From Streptacidiphilus sp041262165 (GTDB lineage Bacteria; Actinomycetota; Actinomycetes; Streptomycetales; Streptomycetaceae), in contig NZ_JBGCBY010000034.1 in the NCBI RefSeq assembly GCF_041262165.1, positions 27,495-91,494 on the forward strand: a DNA stretch of 64,000 nt. The letters run 5' to 3'. Numbering within the stretch: position 1 is the first letter of the stretch; every line of letters starts with the position of its first letter. Below the pieces are notes generated by a model that was given only the letters and a program-made list of their open reading frames with translations, did no database searches and had not been told where the DNA came from. A program made the translations under genes and the position numbers. Below are positions 25,772-35,357 of this stretch, in pieces.

Positions 25772-27397
25772 TCACCCGGCCGCTGTGGCGCGTTCGCGAT
25801 ACTCCGCTGCCGTGCCGACCCGCACCGTCGCGTCGGCGGGCCAGGGGAGGAGTTCGAGCTCCTGCTCCTGCAGGGCGATGACCAGCGCGGAGTCGGGCAG
25901 CGCCCGGCGCAGGCCGTGCAGCAGGGCAGTCGCGGTCGGACGGTCCAGACCGGCCGTGGGCTCGTCCAGGAGCAGCACGGGCGGTTGGCGCAGCACCGCG
26001 CGGGCGATGGCCAGGCGTCGTCGCTGTCCTTGGGACAGGGCGCCGCCACCGGAGCCGACCGGTGCGTCCAGGGGCAGGGCATCGAGGCCGACCACGGCCA
26101 GCGCGGCACGCAGGACGGCCGTGTCGGCGTCCGGGGCGGCCTGGAGCAGGTTCGCGGACACGCTCGCGTCGGCGAGCCAGTCGTCGGCCTCGACCAGGGT
26201 GAGCACCTCCGCCACCGCGCCGGACGCCAGCGCGTGCACCGGCGTGGCGCCGAGCCGCACGCTGCCGGGCGGGACCGGCAACCGGCCTGCCAACTGGCCG
26301 AGCAGGGTGCTCTTTCCGCTGCCGTTGGGGCCGGTGACCAGGACCAGCTCCGGGATCCGCACGGTCAGTGACAGCCGATGCGCGCCGTTGCCGATCGGGA
26401 GGTCGGACACCTGCAGCGGTCCCGACGCCACGGGGGTGCCGGGCCGGGCGCCCTGGGCGAGGGCGGCGAGGCGTCCGGCGGCGTCGGCGGCTCGCGCCAA
26501 GTGCTGCAGGAGCTGCGGCAGGCCCTCCAGCAGCTCCCATCCCGCCGCGAGCAGCAGGAGTTCGCCGACAGCGACGGCCACGGGCTGGGGCGTACCGCCG
26601 AACTCCAGCGCCAGCGCGAGTGCGGAGCCCTGGCCGAGGGCGGCGATCAGCCGCATGGACAGGCGGCCGTGACGCTCCGTCCGTGCTGCGGCCTGCTCGG
26701 CGTCCTCGGCACGTCCGAGAGCCGAGGCCACTGCTCGGCGTGCCCGGGGGACGGCGTCCAGGCAGCGCAGTTCCGCGAAGGCGCCACGAGCGCCCAGCAG
26801 TTCGGCGCGCGCTTGCGAGCGGGCCCGGGCCGCTGCGGCGAGTCGGCGCTCGGCACGCCGGTGCGCACCCACGGCACAGCCCACGCCGGCGACCAGCACC
26901 GCGAGTTCGGCCGTACCGAGCGGGAGGCTGGCGCGCAGCAGTAGGATCTCCACGACGGCAGCCGTCACCAGTTGGGCGGCGAGTGGGGCGAGCACCTGGG
27001 CGGGCAGTGCGCCGACGGCCTCCACGTCGGTGGTGAGCCGGCTGAGCAACGCGCCGTCACGTTCACCGCGCAGTTCGCGCGGAGTGAGCGCGGCCGCGCC
27101 ACGCACCAGGCGGGAGCGCAGGTCGACCGTGGCGGTCAGCAGGGTGCGATGGCTGACCAGCCGTTCGAGGTAGCGCAGGCCGGTGCGCATCAGCGCCAGT
27201 GCCCGAACCGCGCCCGAGGGGTACATCCAGGACCAGGTGGTGTTGGCCTGAAGGGTGACCAGGGCACAGGCCGTCAGGAACCAGCCGGAGATTCCGAGCA
27301 GCGCGGCGGCGCTGAGTTCCGCCGCCGCGGCCAGCGCGATACCGGCGGCCAGGTCGCGGCGGCGGACGGAGCTCCGGAGCAGACGCCAGGGATTCAT
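25772..27397 (-). CDS. cydC: CydC, thiol reductant ABC exporter subunit
   Basis: A 541-residue protein. The start MNPWRLL at 27397 was chosen because its ATG overlaps the cydD stop (ATGA). An N-terminal membrane domain of about six helices (SAAALLGISGWFLTACALV) is followed by an ATPase with Walker A GPNGSGKSTLL, signature LSQGQRRRLAIARAVLRQ and Walker B VLLLDEPTAGLD. CydDC is a heterodimeric exporter needed to assemble cytochrome bd; it exports thiols or binds haem. It is the last gene of the cydABDC operon. Confidence 0.93.
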   Translation of the reverse strand: MNPWRLLRSSVRRRDLAAGIALAAAAELSAAALLGISGWFLTACALVTLQANTTWSWMYPSGAVRALALMRTGLRYLERLVSHRTLLTATVDLRSRLVRGAAALTPRELRGERDGALLSRLTTDVEAVGALPAQVLAPLAAQLVTAAVVEILLLRASLPLGTAELAVLVAGVGCAVGAHRRAERRLAAAARARSQARAELLGARGAFAELRCLDAVPRARRAVASALGRAEDAEQAAARTERHGRLSMRLIAALGQGSALALALEFGGTPQPVAVAVGELLLLAAGWELLEGLPQLLQHLARAADAAGRLAALAQGARPGTPVASGPLQVSDLPIGNGAHRLSLTVRIPELVLVTGPNGSGKSTLLGQLAGRLPVPPGSVRLGATPVHALASGAVAEVLTLVEADDWLADASVSANLLQAAPDADTAVLRAALAVVGLDALPLDAPVGSGGGALSQGQRRRLAIARAVLRQPPVLLLDEPTAGLDRPTATALLHGLRRALPDSALVIALQEQELELLPWPADATVRVGTAAEYRERATAAG

Positions 27398-29184
27398 CGC
27401 AGCCTGCCTCCGTCCAGGGTCCGGATCTGGTCCGCCAGCAGGAGCAGGGCGGGGCTGTGGGTAGCGAGCACGACGGTGCGGTCGCGGACGAGGGTGCGCA
27501 GCGCCGCGACGACGCGCCGTTCGGCCTGCGGGTCCAGATGGGCGGTCGGCTCGTCCAGGCACAGCAGTGGCGCGTCCCGCAACAGCGCGCGGATCAGCAC
27601 CAGCTGCTGGGACTGGCCGGAGGACAGTCCCGTGCCGCGTTCGCCCAGCGGCGTGTCCAGGCCCTGCGGGAGAGCAGCCAGCAGGTCCTGGAAGCCGAGC
27701 GCGACGAAGGCGGCCACCAGGTCGTCGTCCGTCGCGTCCTGGCGGGCCAGGAGCAGGTTGTCGCGTACGGTGCCGGGGAGCAGGTGCGCGGGCTGGCCCA
27801 CCCAGGACACCAGCGTGGGGGTCGGGGCGTGCGGCCCGTCGTCCCGGATGAGGGCGCAGCGGCCGGAGTCGGGTACCAGCAGTCCGGCGACGATCGCGAG
27901 CAGGGTGGACTTTCCCGCGCCACTGGGACCGGTGACCGCCAGAACCTGGCCGGCCACCAGATCGAGGCCGACCTCGTCCAGGGCAGGTGCGTCGCGGTGC
28001 GGGTAGCGGACGGTAATCCGGTCCAGGTGCAGTCCGGGGGCTCCGGTGCGTGCGACGGCCATGGCCCGTCCAGCCCGGCCTTCGGCAGTGGGGCCGGGGT
28101 TCTCCGGTCCCAGCGCCTGGGCGATCAGTTCCGCCGCCGCTGCCGCCTGGGCCCGGGCGTGGTAGCCGCGGGCCAGGTCCCGGGCCGGGGCGAAGTACGC
28201 GGGGGTGAGGGTGAGCACGAACAGCGCAGTGCCCAGGCTCATCCGCCCCGGCACGCCCGGCAGGTGCAGGTAGTCGAGCAGGACCAGGCCGCAGTAGGTG
28301 GCCACCACGGCAAGGGTGCCGGTGATCAGCAGCTCGATCCAGGCGGTGGAGAGGAACGCGACCCGCAGCACGGTCTGGGTCCGCCGGGCAAGTTCCTCGT
28401 CGTCCTCACGCAGTGCGCGTGCCGCCTGCTCGTGGGCGCCGAGCCCGACCAGGGTGGGCAGTCCGCGGAGCTGGTCCAGCAGCCGGGCGCTGTGCTGCCG
28501 CACGGCGGTGAGCTGGGCGTGCACAGCCGCCTGCGTGCCCAGGCCGATGACCTTGAGGTTGGCCGGCAGCAGCGGGGTGGCCGCCAGCAGCATCAGGGCG
28601 ACGAACCAGCTTCGGCAGGCGATCGCGGTCAGCACCAGGGAACTGCCGAGCAGCATGGTGGTGCGGGCCGGGACGTAGCCGGTGAGCCAGTCCGTGAGAT
28701 GGGTGATCTCGCCGTCGGCGGCCTCGGCCACAGCGGCGTCGCTCAGCTCGGTGCCGGTTCCTCCCCGGTTGCGCAGCACACCCCGTGTGGGCAACGCCGC
28801 CCGCAGCAGCCGGCGTTGCAGCTCCTGCCGGACGGTGCGGGCGCCGCGAGCCGCCACGGAGTCACCGGCGGAGAGCAGAGCAGCGCGCAGCGCCAGCCCG
28901 ATTGCCACGAGCCCTGCCGCCGGGAGGACCGCCGTAACGGTCGCGGCCGGCGAATGCTCGGCGGCGAGCCCCCGTTCGGCGGCCCAGGCCAGGCCTGCGG
29001 CCCACAGGACGGTGCCGAGCTGGGCCAGGCCGCGCAGTGTGCCGGCGCGGCGCAGATCCGCGCGTCCGAGGGCCGCCCAGGCACGCAGTCGGGCCGGGCC
29101 GCCCTGCGGGTCGCCGTCGGGCGTCCGGTCGTCCGCGAGCTGGGAGAGCAGCCCTGTGGAGGTACTCACCCGGCCACCCCACAA
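27394..29184 (-). CDS. cydD: CydD, thiol reductant ABC exporter subunit
   Basis: A 596-residue ABC half-transporter. The membrane domain is followed by an ATPase with Walker A GPSGAGKSTLLAIVAGL, signature LSSGQSQQLVLIRALLRD and LLCLDEPTAHLD. It overlaps cydC by 4 bp and follows cydB by 52 bp. The first 30 or so residues are not hydrophobic, so a slightly later start is possible. It partners with CydC, and the linked cydAB supports the assignment. Confidence 0.92.
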   Translation of the reverse strand: MWGGRVSTSTGLLSQLADDRTPDGDPQGGPARLRAWAALGRADLRRAGTLRGLAQLGTVLWAAGLAWAAERGLAAEHSPAATVTAVLPAAGLVAIGLALRAALLSAGDSVAARGARTVRQELQRRLLRAALPTRGVLRNRGGTGTELSDAAVAEAADGEITHLTDWLTGYVPARTTMLLGSSLVLTAIACRSWFVALMLLAATPLLPANLKVIGLGTQAAVHAQLTAVRQHSARLLDQLRGLPTLVGLGAHEQAARALREDDEELARRTQTVLRVAFLSTAWIELLITGTLAVVATYCGLVLLDYLHLPGVPGRMSLGTALFVLTLTPAYFAPARDLARGYHARAQAAAAAELIAQALGPENPGPTAEGRAGRAMAVARTGAPGLHLDRITVRYPHRDAPALDEVGLDLVAGQVLAVTGPSGAGKSTLLAIVAGLLVPDSGRCALIRDDGPHAPTPTLVSWVGQPAHLLPGTVRDNLLLARQDATDDDLVAAFVALGFQDLLAALPQGLDTPLGERGTGLSSGQSQQLVLIRALLRDAPLLCLDEPTAHLDPQAERRVVAALRTLVRDRTVVLATHSPALLLLADQIRTLDGGRLR

Positions 29185-29236
29185 ACCGCGTTGTGCCCCT
29201 CGCCCCGGGCATAGCCCGCGCCCGCGCGACGCGCCG

Positions 29237-30529
29237 TCACCGGCCCGCCGCCGGGTCGATCGGCACGTCGACGGGCAGGTCGGTCGGCAGGTCGAACGCG
29301 CCGTCGCGCTGGTCGCGGCGGTCGCCGGTGATCCACGCGGCTAGTGCCACGGTGCACAGCAGGGCGATGCCCACAGGGTCGATCCAGGTGGCGACGCCGC
29401 CGAAGACGTCCTGCGACACGGCAGCGAGGGCGATCCCCAGGACCGTGAGCAGGATCCGCCGGACCGTCACGGCCAGGATGCCGCGGTCCGGTACGGTTGC
29501 GGGCTCCGGCGCGACCGCCAGGGAGCGGGACACCGGCGGGAGGGGCGGCTCGGCCGGCTGCCTGAACTTGCCGCGGAACGCCCACCAGGCATAGGCGTTG
29601 TATCCGAACACCACCGGCATGCACAGGCCCACCCCGAGCACCAGGAAGAGCTGGGAACTGTGCGGACTCGACGCTTGATGCACCGTCAGTCCAGCTGGCA
29701 CCAGCACCGGCACGGTTGCCGCGACCAGCGCGAGCAGCCCGAGGACCTCGGCGGTCACCACGGCGGCGAACGGCCGCCAGTCCGGTCGGCGGCCGAAGCC
29801 GTGCCAGGCGTACGCCCCTGCCGCCACGGCTGCGGTCACGGCCAGCCAGAACAGCGTCGCCCGGAGGGGTTCGTCGAAGCGGAACTGCTGGGGGTCGGCC
29901 ACCTCAAGACCGAAGGCCAGGATCAGCGCGGCGGCGACCGTGCCGGCGAGCAGGGGCCGGCCGGCGCGGGCAGCCCGGTCCCGGGTCTCCCCCTCGGACT
30001 TGAGCTGCAGCCAGGCGGCACCGGCGAGCAGGTAGAGCACCACCAGGCCGAGCCCGCAGAGCACGCTGTAGGGGGTGAGCCAGTCGAAGGCACCGCCGTG
30101 GAACACGCCGCCCGCTTGACGCAGGCCGGAGAGCACCGCGCCGACCACCAGGCCCTGGCAGAGCGTCGCCGTGGCCGACGCGGTGCCGAACAGCAGCGCC
30201 CAGCCCCGCCGGTACTCCGACGCCGCGCCCTGGAACTCAAGTCCCATGCCGCGCAGGATGATCGAGAAGAGCATGCCGATCAGTGGCAGGTAGACGCCGG
30301 GCAGGACGGTGGCGTAGAGGCCGGGCAGCGCGGCCCACATGGCGACGCCGGCCAGGACGATCCAGCTCTCGTTGGCGTCCCAGGCCGTGGCGATCAACTC
30401 GCTGTACTCGCGGCGGCGCTCGACGGCGGCGAACAGGCTCAGCATGCCCACGCCCAGGTCGTAGCCGTCCAGGACGACGTACATGCCCAACGAGAGCAGG
30501 ACCAAGGCGTAGCTCGCGTACTCAAGCAA
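29237..30529 (-). CDS. cydB: CydB, cytochrome bd oxidase subunit II
   Basis: A 430-residue, strongly hydrophobic protein. The best start is TTG at 30529 (LLEYASYALVLLSLGMYVVL): a GGAGG box sits at the right distance and the TTG lies 8 bp inside the end of cydA, implying translational coupling. The longer ATG frame adds 15 non-hydrophobic residues. Conserved family segments include DGYDLGVGMLSLF and AWDANESWIVLAG. With CydA it forms the bd-type quinol oxidase that reduces oxygen to water without proton pumping. Confidence 0.93.
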   Translation of the reverse strand: MLEYASYALVLLSLGMYVVLDGYDLGVGMLSLFAAVERRREYSELIATAWDANESWIVLAGVAMWAALPGLYATVLPGVYLPLIGMLFSIILRGMGLEFQGAASEYRRGWALLFGTASATATLCQGLVVGAVLSGLRQAGGVFHGGAFDWLTPYSVLCGLGLVVLYLLAGAAWLQLKSEGETRDRAARAGRPLLAGTVAAALILAFGLEVADPQQFRFDEPLRATLFWLAVTAAVAAGAYAWHGFGRRPDWRPFAAVVTAEVLGLLALVAATVPVLVPAGLTVHQASSPHSSQLFLVLGVGLCMPVVFGYNAYAWWAFRGKFRQPAEPPLPPVSRSLAVAPEPATVPDRGILAVTVRRILLTVLGIALAAVSQDVFGGVATWIDPVGIALLCTVALAAWITGDRRDQRDGAFDLPTDLPVDVPIDPAAGR

Positions 30530-31892
30530 CGGGGGCCTCCGATGCGAGGGCCGGAGTCCCGGTGGCGCCCGCAAGCGCCTCGGGACCGGCTTTGACCGTG
30601 CGGACGATGTAGCGGGCCCAGATGGCCAGCAGCGAGGCGTAGAGGGCGACGAAGCCGATCAGGCTGAACGCGGCCTCGGCCGTGGACAGCTGGGACAGCG
30701 CGTCAGCGGTGCGCAACTTGCCGTAGACCACCCAGGGTTGGCGGCCGGTCTCGGCGGTGATCCAGCCTCCGGTGATGGCGACGATGCCTGCCGGAGTCAT
30801 CCAGACCATCCAGCGCAGAAAGCGCCGAGAGGTGAACAGGCGGCCGCGCAGCCGCAGTATCAGCCCGGCGAAGGCGGTGGCGAACATGGCCAGGGCGGTG
30901 AGGTACATGGCCCGGAAGCCGTAGAAGGCGCTCCACATGTTGGGGCGCTGGTCGGGCGGGGTGTTCAGCAGGCCGGGCACGTGCGCCTGGCCGGTGAGGT
31001 CGTGGCCGATCACCGCGCCCAGGTGCGGGATCTCGATGCGCAGGCTGTCGCGGCCGTTGCCGGTGTCCGGGATGACGACGAGGTTGTATCCGTTGTTGTC
31101 GGTCTTCCAGTTGCCCTCGAACGCCTCCAGCTTGGCCGGCTGGTGCTGGGCCATGAAGATCGCGGTTTCGTCGCCCAGATAGAGCTGGACGGGCATCAGC
31201 ACGGCGAGCACGCCCAGGGCGATGGACAGGCAGCGCCGGGCGAAGGGCAGGGCGAAGGCGCGCTGCTTGACCAGGTACCAGGCGGAGATCCCGCCGACGA
31301 ACCAGCTCGCGCTGATCAGGACCGCCAGCAGCATGTGCGGGAACCGGTAGGCGAAGGCCGGGTTCAGCAGCACCTGCCACCAGTCCGTGGCATGGAACTG
31401 GCCGGCGACCTCGGTGTAGCCGACGGGGTCCTGCATCCAACTGTTGGCGGAGAGGATCCAGGTGGTGGACAGCAGGGTGCCGAAGGCGACCATCCAGCTC
31501 GCCAGAGCCATGGTGCGCGGGCGGACCCGGCCGTCGCCGTAGAGCATGACGCCGATGAACCCGGCCTCCAGGAAGAACGCGGTGATCACCTCCATGCCGA
31601 TGGTGACTCCGATGACCGGGCCCACCGCATGGGCGTACACGCCCCAGTTGAGTCCGAACTCGAAGGTCATCACGGTTCCCGCGACGACTCCGAGACCAAA
31701 GCCGACCGCGAAGATCTTCTTCCAGAAGCGGAAGATCTGCAGGTACAGGGGGTTTCCGGTGCGCACGTACGCCGTGTAGACGACGGCCAGCAGCACGGAC
31801 AGCCCGACGGTCAGGGCCGGGAAGGACATGTGGAAGATCGCGGTGATGGCGAACTGCCAGCGGGACAGCTCGACGGCGGCCGGCGAAGCCAT
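30522..31892 (-). CDS. cydA: CydA, cytochrome bd oxidase subunit I
   Basis: A 456-residue protein starting MASPAAVELSRWQFAITAIF at 31892; the open frame upstream is GC-rich noise. The His in AIFHMSFPALTVG is the expected haem b595 ligand position, and GRQPWVVYGKLRT is the diagnostic CydA motif. The length indicates the short Q-loop form usual in actinomycetes. It is the first gene of the operon and the quinol-oxidising subunit. High oxygen affinity of bd oxidases suggests use at low oxygen. Confidence 0.94.
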   Translation of the reverse strand: MASPAAVELSRWQFAITAIFHMSFPALTVGLSVLLAVVYTAYVRTGNPLYLQIFRFWKKIFAVGFGLGVVAGTVMTFEFGLNWGVYAHAVGPVIGVTIGMEVITAFFLEAGFIGVMLYGDGRVRPRTMALASWMVAFGTLLSTTWILSANSWMQDPVGYTEVAGQFHATDWWQVLLNPAFAYRFPHMLLAVLISASWFVGGISAWYLVKQRAFALPFARRCLSIALGVLAVLMPVQLYLGDETAIFMAQHQPAKLEAFEGNWKTDNNGYNLVVIPDTGNGRDSLRIEIPHLGAVIGHDLTGQAHVPGLLNTPPDQRPNMWSAFYGFRAMYLTALAMFATAFAGLILRLRGRLFTSRRFLRWMVWMTPAGIVAITGGWITAETGRQPWVVYGKLRTADALSQLSTAEAAFSLIGFVALYASLLAIWARYIVRTVKAGPEALAGATGTPALASEAPVA

Positions 31893-32035
31893 GGGAACTC
31901 CCGGGCGGAAGGGGGCGGGTGATGGGCGGTCAGGCTCGGGCCCCGACGGGGAGAGGTCGGGGCCCGAGCGGTATGCGGCGTGCCGGAGCACGCGGTGGCG
32001 TGTCGGCTGCCGGCGGGGGGCCGTCGGCAGTCTGT

Positions 32036-32518
32036 TCAGCGCCGGTGCAGGGCCAGACGGGTGGCGAACCCGCCTCCGACGCCGGCCACCACGGCGGCCG
32101 GCAGCCACCAGGAGGGCCAGGGCAGCAGCCCCAGCGAGGCGTCGAGGGACCAGTTCCCGGGACCGGTGGCGGACAGTACGGCGCCGCTGGTGATCAGCAC
32201 GAAGGGGTACTCGAAGCCGTCGTTCTGCACCCACAGGCCGTGCGGCCACTTGACGGTCAGCGCCACGGACATCACGCCCATCGTCCCGGCGGCTGCCAGC
32301 GGGGTGAGCAGACCGAGGGCGAGCAGCAGCCCTGCCCCGATCTGGCTGCCTCCCGCGGTGAGCGCGGTGAGCCTCCCGCCGCGGAAGCCGTCCCCGCGGA
32401 ACTCCTCGGTGCCGCCGGCCAGTCCCCGGCCGCCCAGGTGGAAGCTGATCTTCTGGACACCGTGCCCCGCGACCAGCAGGCCGACGACGAGCCGGAGCAG
32501 GAGGAGACCTGCGTTCAT
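32036..32518 (-). CDS. DoxX-family membrane protein
   Basis: A 160-residue protein starting MNAGLLLLRLVVGLLVAGHG, followed by V and QKI. Four hydrophobic segments and the conserved first helix LLRLVVGLLVAGHGVQKI identify the DoxX family of small membrane proteins, some of which are linked to thiosulfate-quinone oxidation or oxidative stress in other bacteria. No catalytic residues can be assigned. It lies between the frameshifted hydrolase gene and cydA on the same strand, 143 bp from cydA, and could share a transcript with them. Confidence 0.87.
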   Translation of the reverse strand: MNAGLLLLRLVVGLLVAGHGVQKISFHLGGRGLAGGTEEFRGDGFRGGRLTALTAGGSQIGAGLLLALGLLTPLAAAGTMGVMSVALTVKWPHGLWVQNDGFEYPFVLITSGAVLSATGPGNWSLDASLGLLPWPSWWLPAAVVAGVGGGFATRLALHRR

Positions 32519-32553
32519 GGTGAACTCCCGTTCTCGGATCCGTGGTTGGCGGG

Positions 32554-33217
32554 TCAGCCGGCCGCGTGCTCGCTGATCATGGTCTGGGCGTAGACCACGC
32601 CGAGGCCGTAGGCGCCGCCGTGCTCCTTGACCACGTCCATGACCGGCAGGTAGGTCTCGCTGCGGGCCCAGTCACGCTGCAGCTCCAGCAGCACCTGGAT
32701 CCAGGTCACCGGAACGGCGCCGGCCGCGGTCATCCGCTGCAGGCCGTGCTCGTGGGCCGGGGGGGGTGACACCACCGGAGGCGTCCGCGACCACGTACAC
32801 CTCGTAGCCCTGCCCCAGCGCGGACAGGGCCGGCAGTACCAGGCAGACCTCGGTCCACAGCCCGGAAAGTATGATCTTGCTGCGGCCTGTGGCCTTTACC
32901 GCCGCGACCAGGGCCGGGTCCTCCCACGCGTTCATGGTGGTCCGGTCGATGACCTCGTGATCGGGGAAGACCGCCTTCAGCTGCGGCAGGATCGGTCCGG
33001 AGAAGGACTCGGCGGCCACCGTGGTCAGCACCACCGGCACCTCGAAGACGACGGCGGTCCTGGCCAGGCCGACCGTGGCGTTGATGATCGCGGTGCGGTC
33101 GCCGCTGGCGGTGCCGAAGAACATCTGCGGCTGGTGATCGACGAACAGCATCATCGAGTTCTCGGGCGTCAGCAGATCGGAGCTGGGGGCGGCGTGCACG
33201 TCGGCGAAGTCGACCAT
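32554..33217 (-). pseudogene. Isochorismatase-like (YcaC-type) hydrolase, frameshifted
   Basis: The minus-strand frame from ATG 33217 (MVDFADVHAAP) has cysteine-hydrolase features: LLTPENSMMLFVDHQPQM with the catalytic Asp, and ILSGLWTEVCL with the catalytic Cys. The reading frame breaks in a run of eight G (C on the coding strand) at about 32759-32766. Removing one base rejoins GGVTPPAHEHGLQRM and continues to the natural end YAQTMISEHAAG at 32554. So this is a full-length gene interrupted by a single-base insertion in a homopolymer: a real inactivating mutation, a slippage site, or a sequencing error. Confidence 0.85.
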
Positions 33218-33475
33218 GACCGTTCTTTCTTGAGGGTGCATCAGGGATACGGGGCCAGATGGAGCCACACACGCTCCGTCACGTCCACGACGCTAGAGGG
33301 CAACCCCCGGACCTTTCTTCTCCCTGCGCGCCCAAGGCCGTTCCCACACTGCACTCCACTCCAGTGCGTGCAGGAGCAAGGACCTGTGCGCTGGCACGAC
33401 ATCGATGCGCCCGGCTCCTGCGTAGCGTCCGGGACCTGACGCCTGTACCTTCCAGCACGCCGGAAAGGCACCCCT

Positions 33476-34600
33476 ATGCAGTTCGGCATCTTCACCGTGG
33501 GTGATCTCACCACGGATCCGACCACCGGCCGCGCGGTCTCCGAACACGAGCGCCTCAAGGCCATGACCGCCATCGCGCTCAAGGCCGAGGAGGTCGGGCT
33601 GGACGTCTTCGCCACCGGCGAGCACCACAACCCGCCCTTCGTCCCCTCCTCGCCGACCACCATGCTCGGCTGGATCGCCGCCCGCACCGAGCGGCTGATC
33701 CTCTCCACCGCGACCACGCTGATCACCACCAATGACCCGGTGAAGATCGCCGAGGACTTCGCGATGCTGCAGCACCTCGCCGACGGCCGGGTCGACCTGG
33801 TCATGGGACGCGGCAACACCGGCCCGGTCTACCCCTGGTTCGGCAAGGACATCCGCCAGGGCATCCCCTTGGCCGTGGAGAACTACGCCCTGCTGCACAA
33901 GCTCTGGCGTGAGGACGTGGTCAACTTCGCCGGCCGGTTCCGCACCCCGCTGGAGTCCTTCACCTCCACCCCCCGCCCGCTGGACGACATCCCGCCGTTC
34001 GTGTGGCACGGCTCCATCCGCAGCCCCGAGATCGCCGAACAGGCCGCCTACTACGGCGACGGCTTCTTCCACAACAACATCTTCTGGCCCAAGGAGCACA
34101 CCCAGAAGATGGTCCGGCTCTACCGCGATCGCTTCGCCCACCACGGCCACGGCACCCCGGAACAGGCCATCGTCGGCCTCGGCGGCCAGGTCTTCATGCG
34201 CGCCAACTCCCAGGACGCGGTGCGCGAGTTCCGCCCCTACTTCGACAACGCCCCCGTCTACGGACACGGCCCCTCCCTGGAGGAGTTCAGCGCCGAGACC
34301 CCGCTGACCGTCGGCAGCCCGCAACAGGTCATCGAGAAGACCCTGAGCTTCCGCGAGTACGCCGGCGACTACCAGCGCCAGCTCTTCCTCATGGACCACG
34401 CCGGGCTGCCGCTCAAAACCGTCCTGGAGCAGCTCGACATCCTCGGCGAACAGGTCGTCCCGGTGCTGCGCCGGGAGTTCGCCATCGGCCGCCCGGCCGA
34501 GGTCCCGGACGCACCCACCCACGCGTCGCTGCTCGCCGAGCGACACGGGGCGCAGAGCGTCGTCCAACTCGCCGAAACCGCAACGGCCCAGAGCTCCTGA
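33476..34600 (+). CDS. LLM-class flavin-dependent monooxygenase (CE1758-like)
   Basis: A 374-residue luciferase-like protein starting MQFGIFTVGDLTTDPTTGRA. Conserved blocks include VFATGEHHNPPFVPSSPTTM, AEDFAMLQHLADGRVDLVMG and FHNNIFWPKEHT. These proteins use reduced FMN and oxygen. The next gene encodes a flavin reductase, and this pairing matches the CE1758/CE1759 pair described in actinobacteria, where the reductase supplies FMNH2. Substrate unknown. RBS: GGAAAGG before the ATG. Confidence 0.9.
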   Translation: MQFGIFTVGDLTTDPTTGRAVSEHERLKAMTAIALKAEEVGLDVFATGEHHNPPFVPSSPTTMLGWIAARTERLILSTATTLITTNDPVKIAEDFAMLQHLADGRVDLVMGRGNTGPVYPWFGKDIRQGIPLAVENYALLHKLWREDVVNFAGRFRTPLESFTSTPRPLDDIPPFVWHGSIRSPEIAEQAAYYGDGFFHNNIFWPKEHTQKMVRLYRDRFAHHGHGTPEQAIVGLGGQVFMRANSQDAVREFRPYFDNAPVYGHGPSLEEFSAETPLTVGSPQQVIEKTLSFREYAGDYQRQLFLMDHAGLPLKTVLEQLDILGEQVVPVLRREFAIGRPAEVPDAPTHASLLAERHGAQSVVQLAETATAQSS

Positions 34601-34621
34601 CTCCGAACACGAGGAGAACCG

Positions 34622-35272
34622 ATGCAGCCCCTGAACCTCGTCGTCGTCACCGCCGGCCTCAGTGTGCCCTCGTCCACCCGCCTGCTCGCGGACCGGCTCA
34701 CCCATGCCACGTCCATTTACCTGACTGAGCGTCAACTCGTATCTTCAGTCGAGGTGGTGGAACTCCGCGAGCACGCCCGGGCGATCGCTGACAACCTGGT
34801 CACCGGATTCCCCGGAAGCACCCTGCGCGAGACCGTCACCGCGGTCGCCCGGGCGGACGGCCTGATCGTTGTCACACCTGTCTTCGCCGCCTCCTACAGT
34901 GGCCTGTTCAAGTCGTTCTTCGACGTGCTCGAACAGGACACCCTCCGGGACACTCCGGTGCTGATTGCGGCGACCGGCGGGACCCCGCGCCACTCGCTCG
35001 TCCTGGAACACGCCCTGCGCCCGCTGTTCGCCTATCTGCGCGCGGTGGTCGTCCCCACCGCGGTCTACGCCGCGTCGCAGGACTGGGGCTCGGCAGGGGA
35101 TGCCGGCAGCGAGGAGCTGGACCTGCGCATCGAGCGGGCAGGCCAGGAGCTGGCCGCACTCATGGACGCCAACCCCGCGGGCGCCGCCCCCACAGACGGC
35201 AGCCACCGGGCCGCGCGACAGCAGGAGGTGATCCCCTTCGAGCAGCAACTCGCGGCCCTGAAGCCGCGCTGA
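34622..35272 (+). CDS. NADPH-dependent FMN reductase (CE1759-like)
   Basis: A 216-residue flavodoxin-like protein starting MQPLNLVVVTAGLSVPSSTR, where the Ser-rich loop binds FMN phosphate. Further motifs are IVVTPVFAASYSGLFKSFFD and ATGGTPRHSL. It begins 21 bp after the LLM monooxygenase with AGGAGAACCG as RBS, so the two are cotranslated and probably form a two-component monooxygenase. Confidence 0.9.
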   Translation: MQPLNLVVVTAGLSVPSSTRLLADRLTHATSIYLTERQLVSSVEVVELREHARAIADNLVTGFPGSTLRETVTAVARADGLIVVTPVFAASYSGLFKSFFDVLEQDTLRDTPVLIAATGGTPRHSLVLEHALRPLFAYLRAVVVPTAVYAASQDWGSAGDAGSEELDLRIERAGQELAALMDANPAGAAPTDGSHRAARQQEVIPFEQQLAALKPR

Positions 35273-35357
35273 CGCGCCGTCGCCAGCACGGGACAGAGCC
35301 CGGTGCAGGCACGGATAGGAGGCCGCCGGGAGCGCCCCTGAATAGGGAGGAACCAGC

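Noticed and set aside
27457..29214. 585-codon open frame opposite cydD
   Set aside because: Codon-bias shadow with low-complexity Gln/Gly/Arg sequence; CydD motifs are on the minus strand.
32759..32766. Programmed frameshift in the isochorismatase gene
   Set aside because: There is no reason for this family to need frameshifting and no slippery-site context beyond the homopolymer; kept as a mutation or sequencing error.
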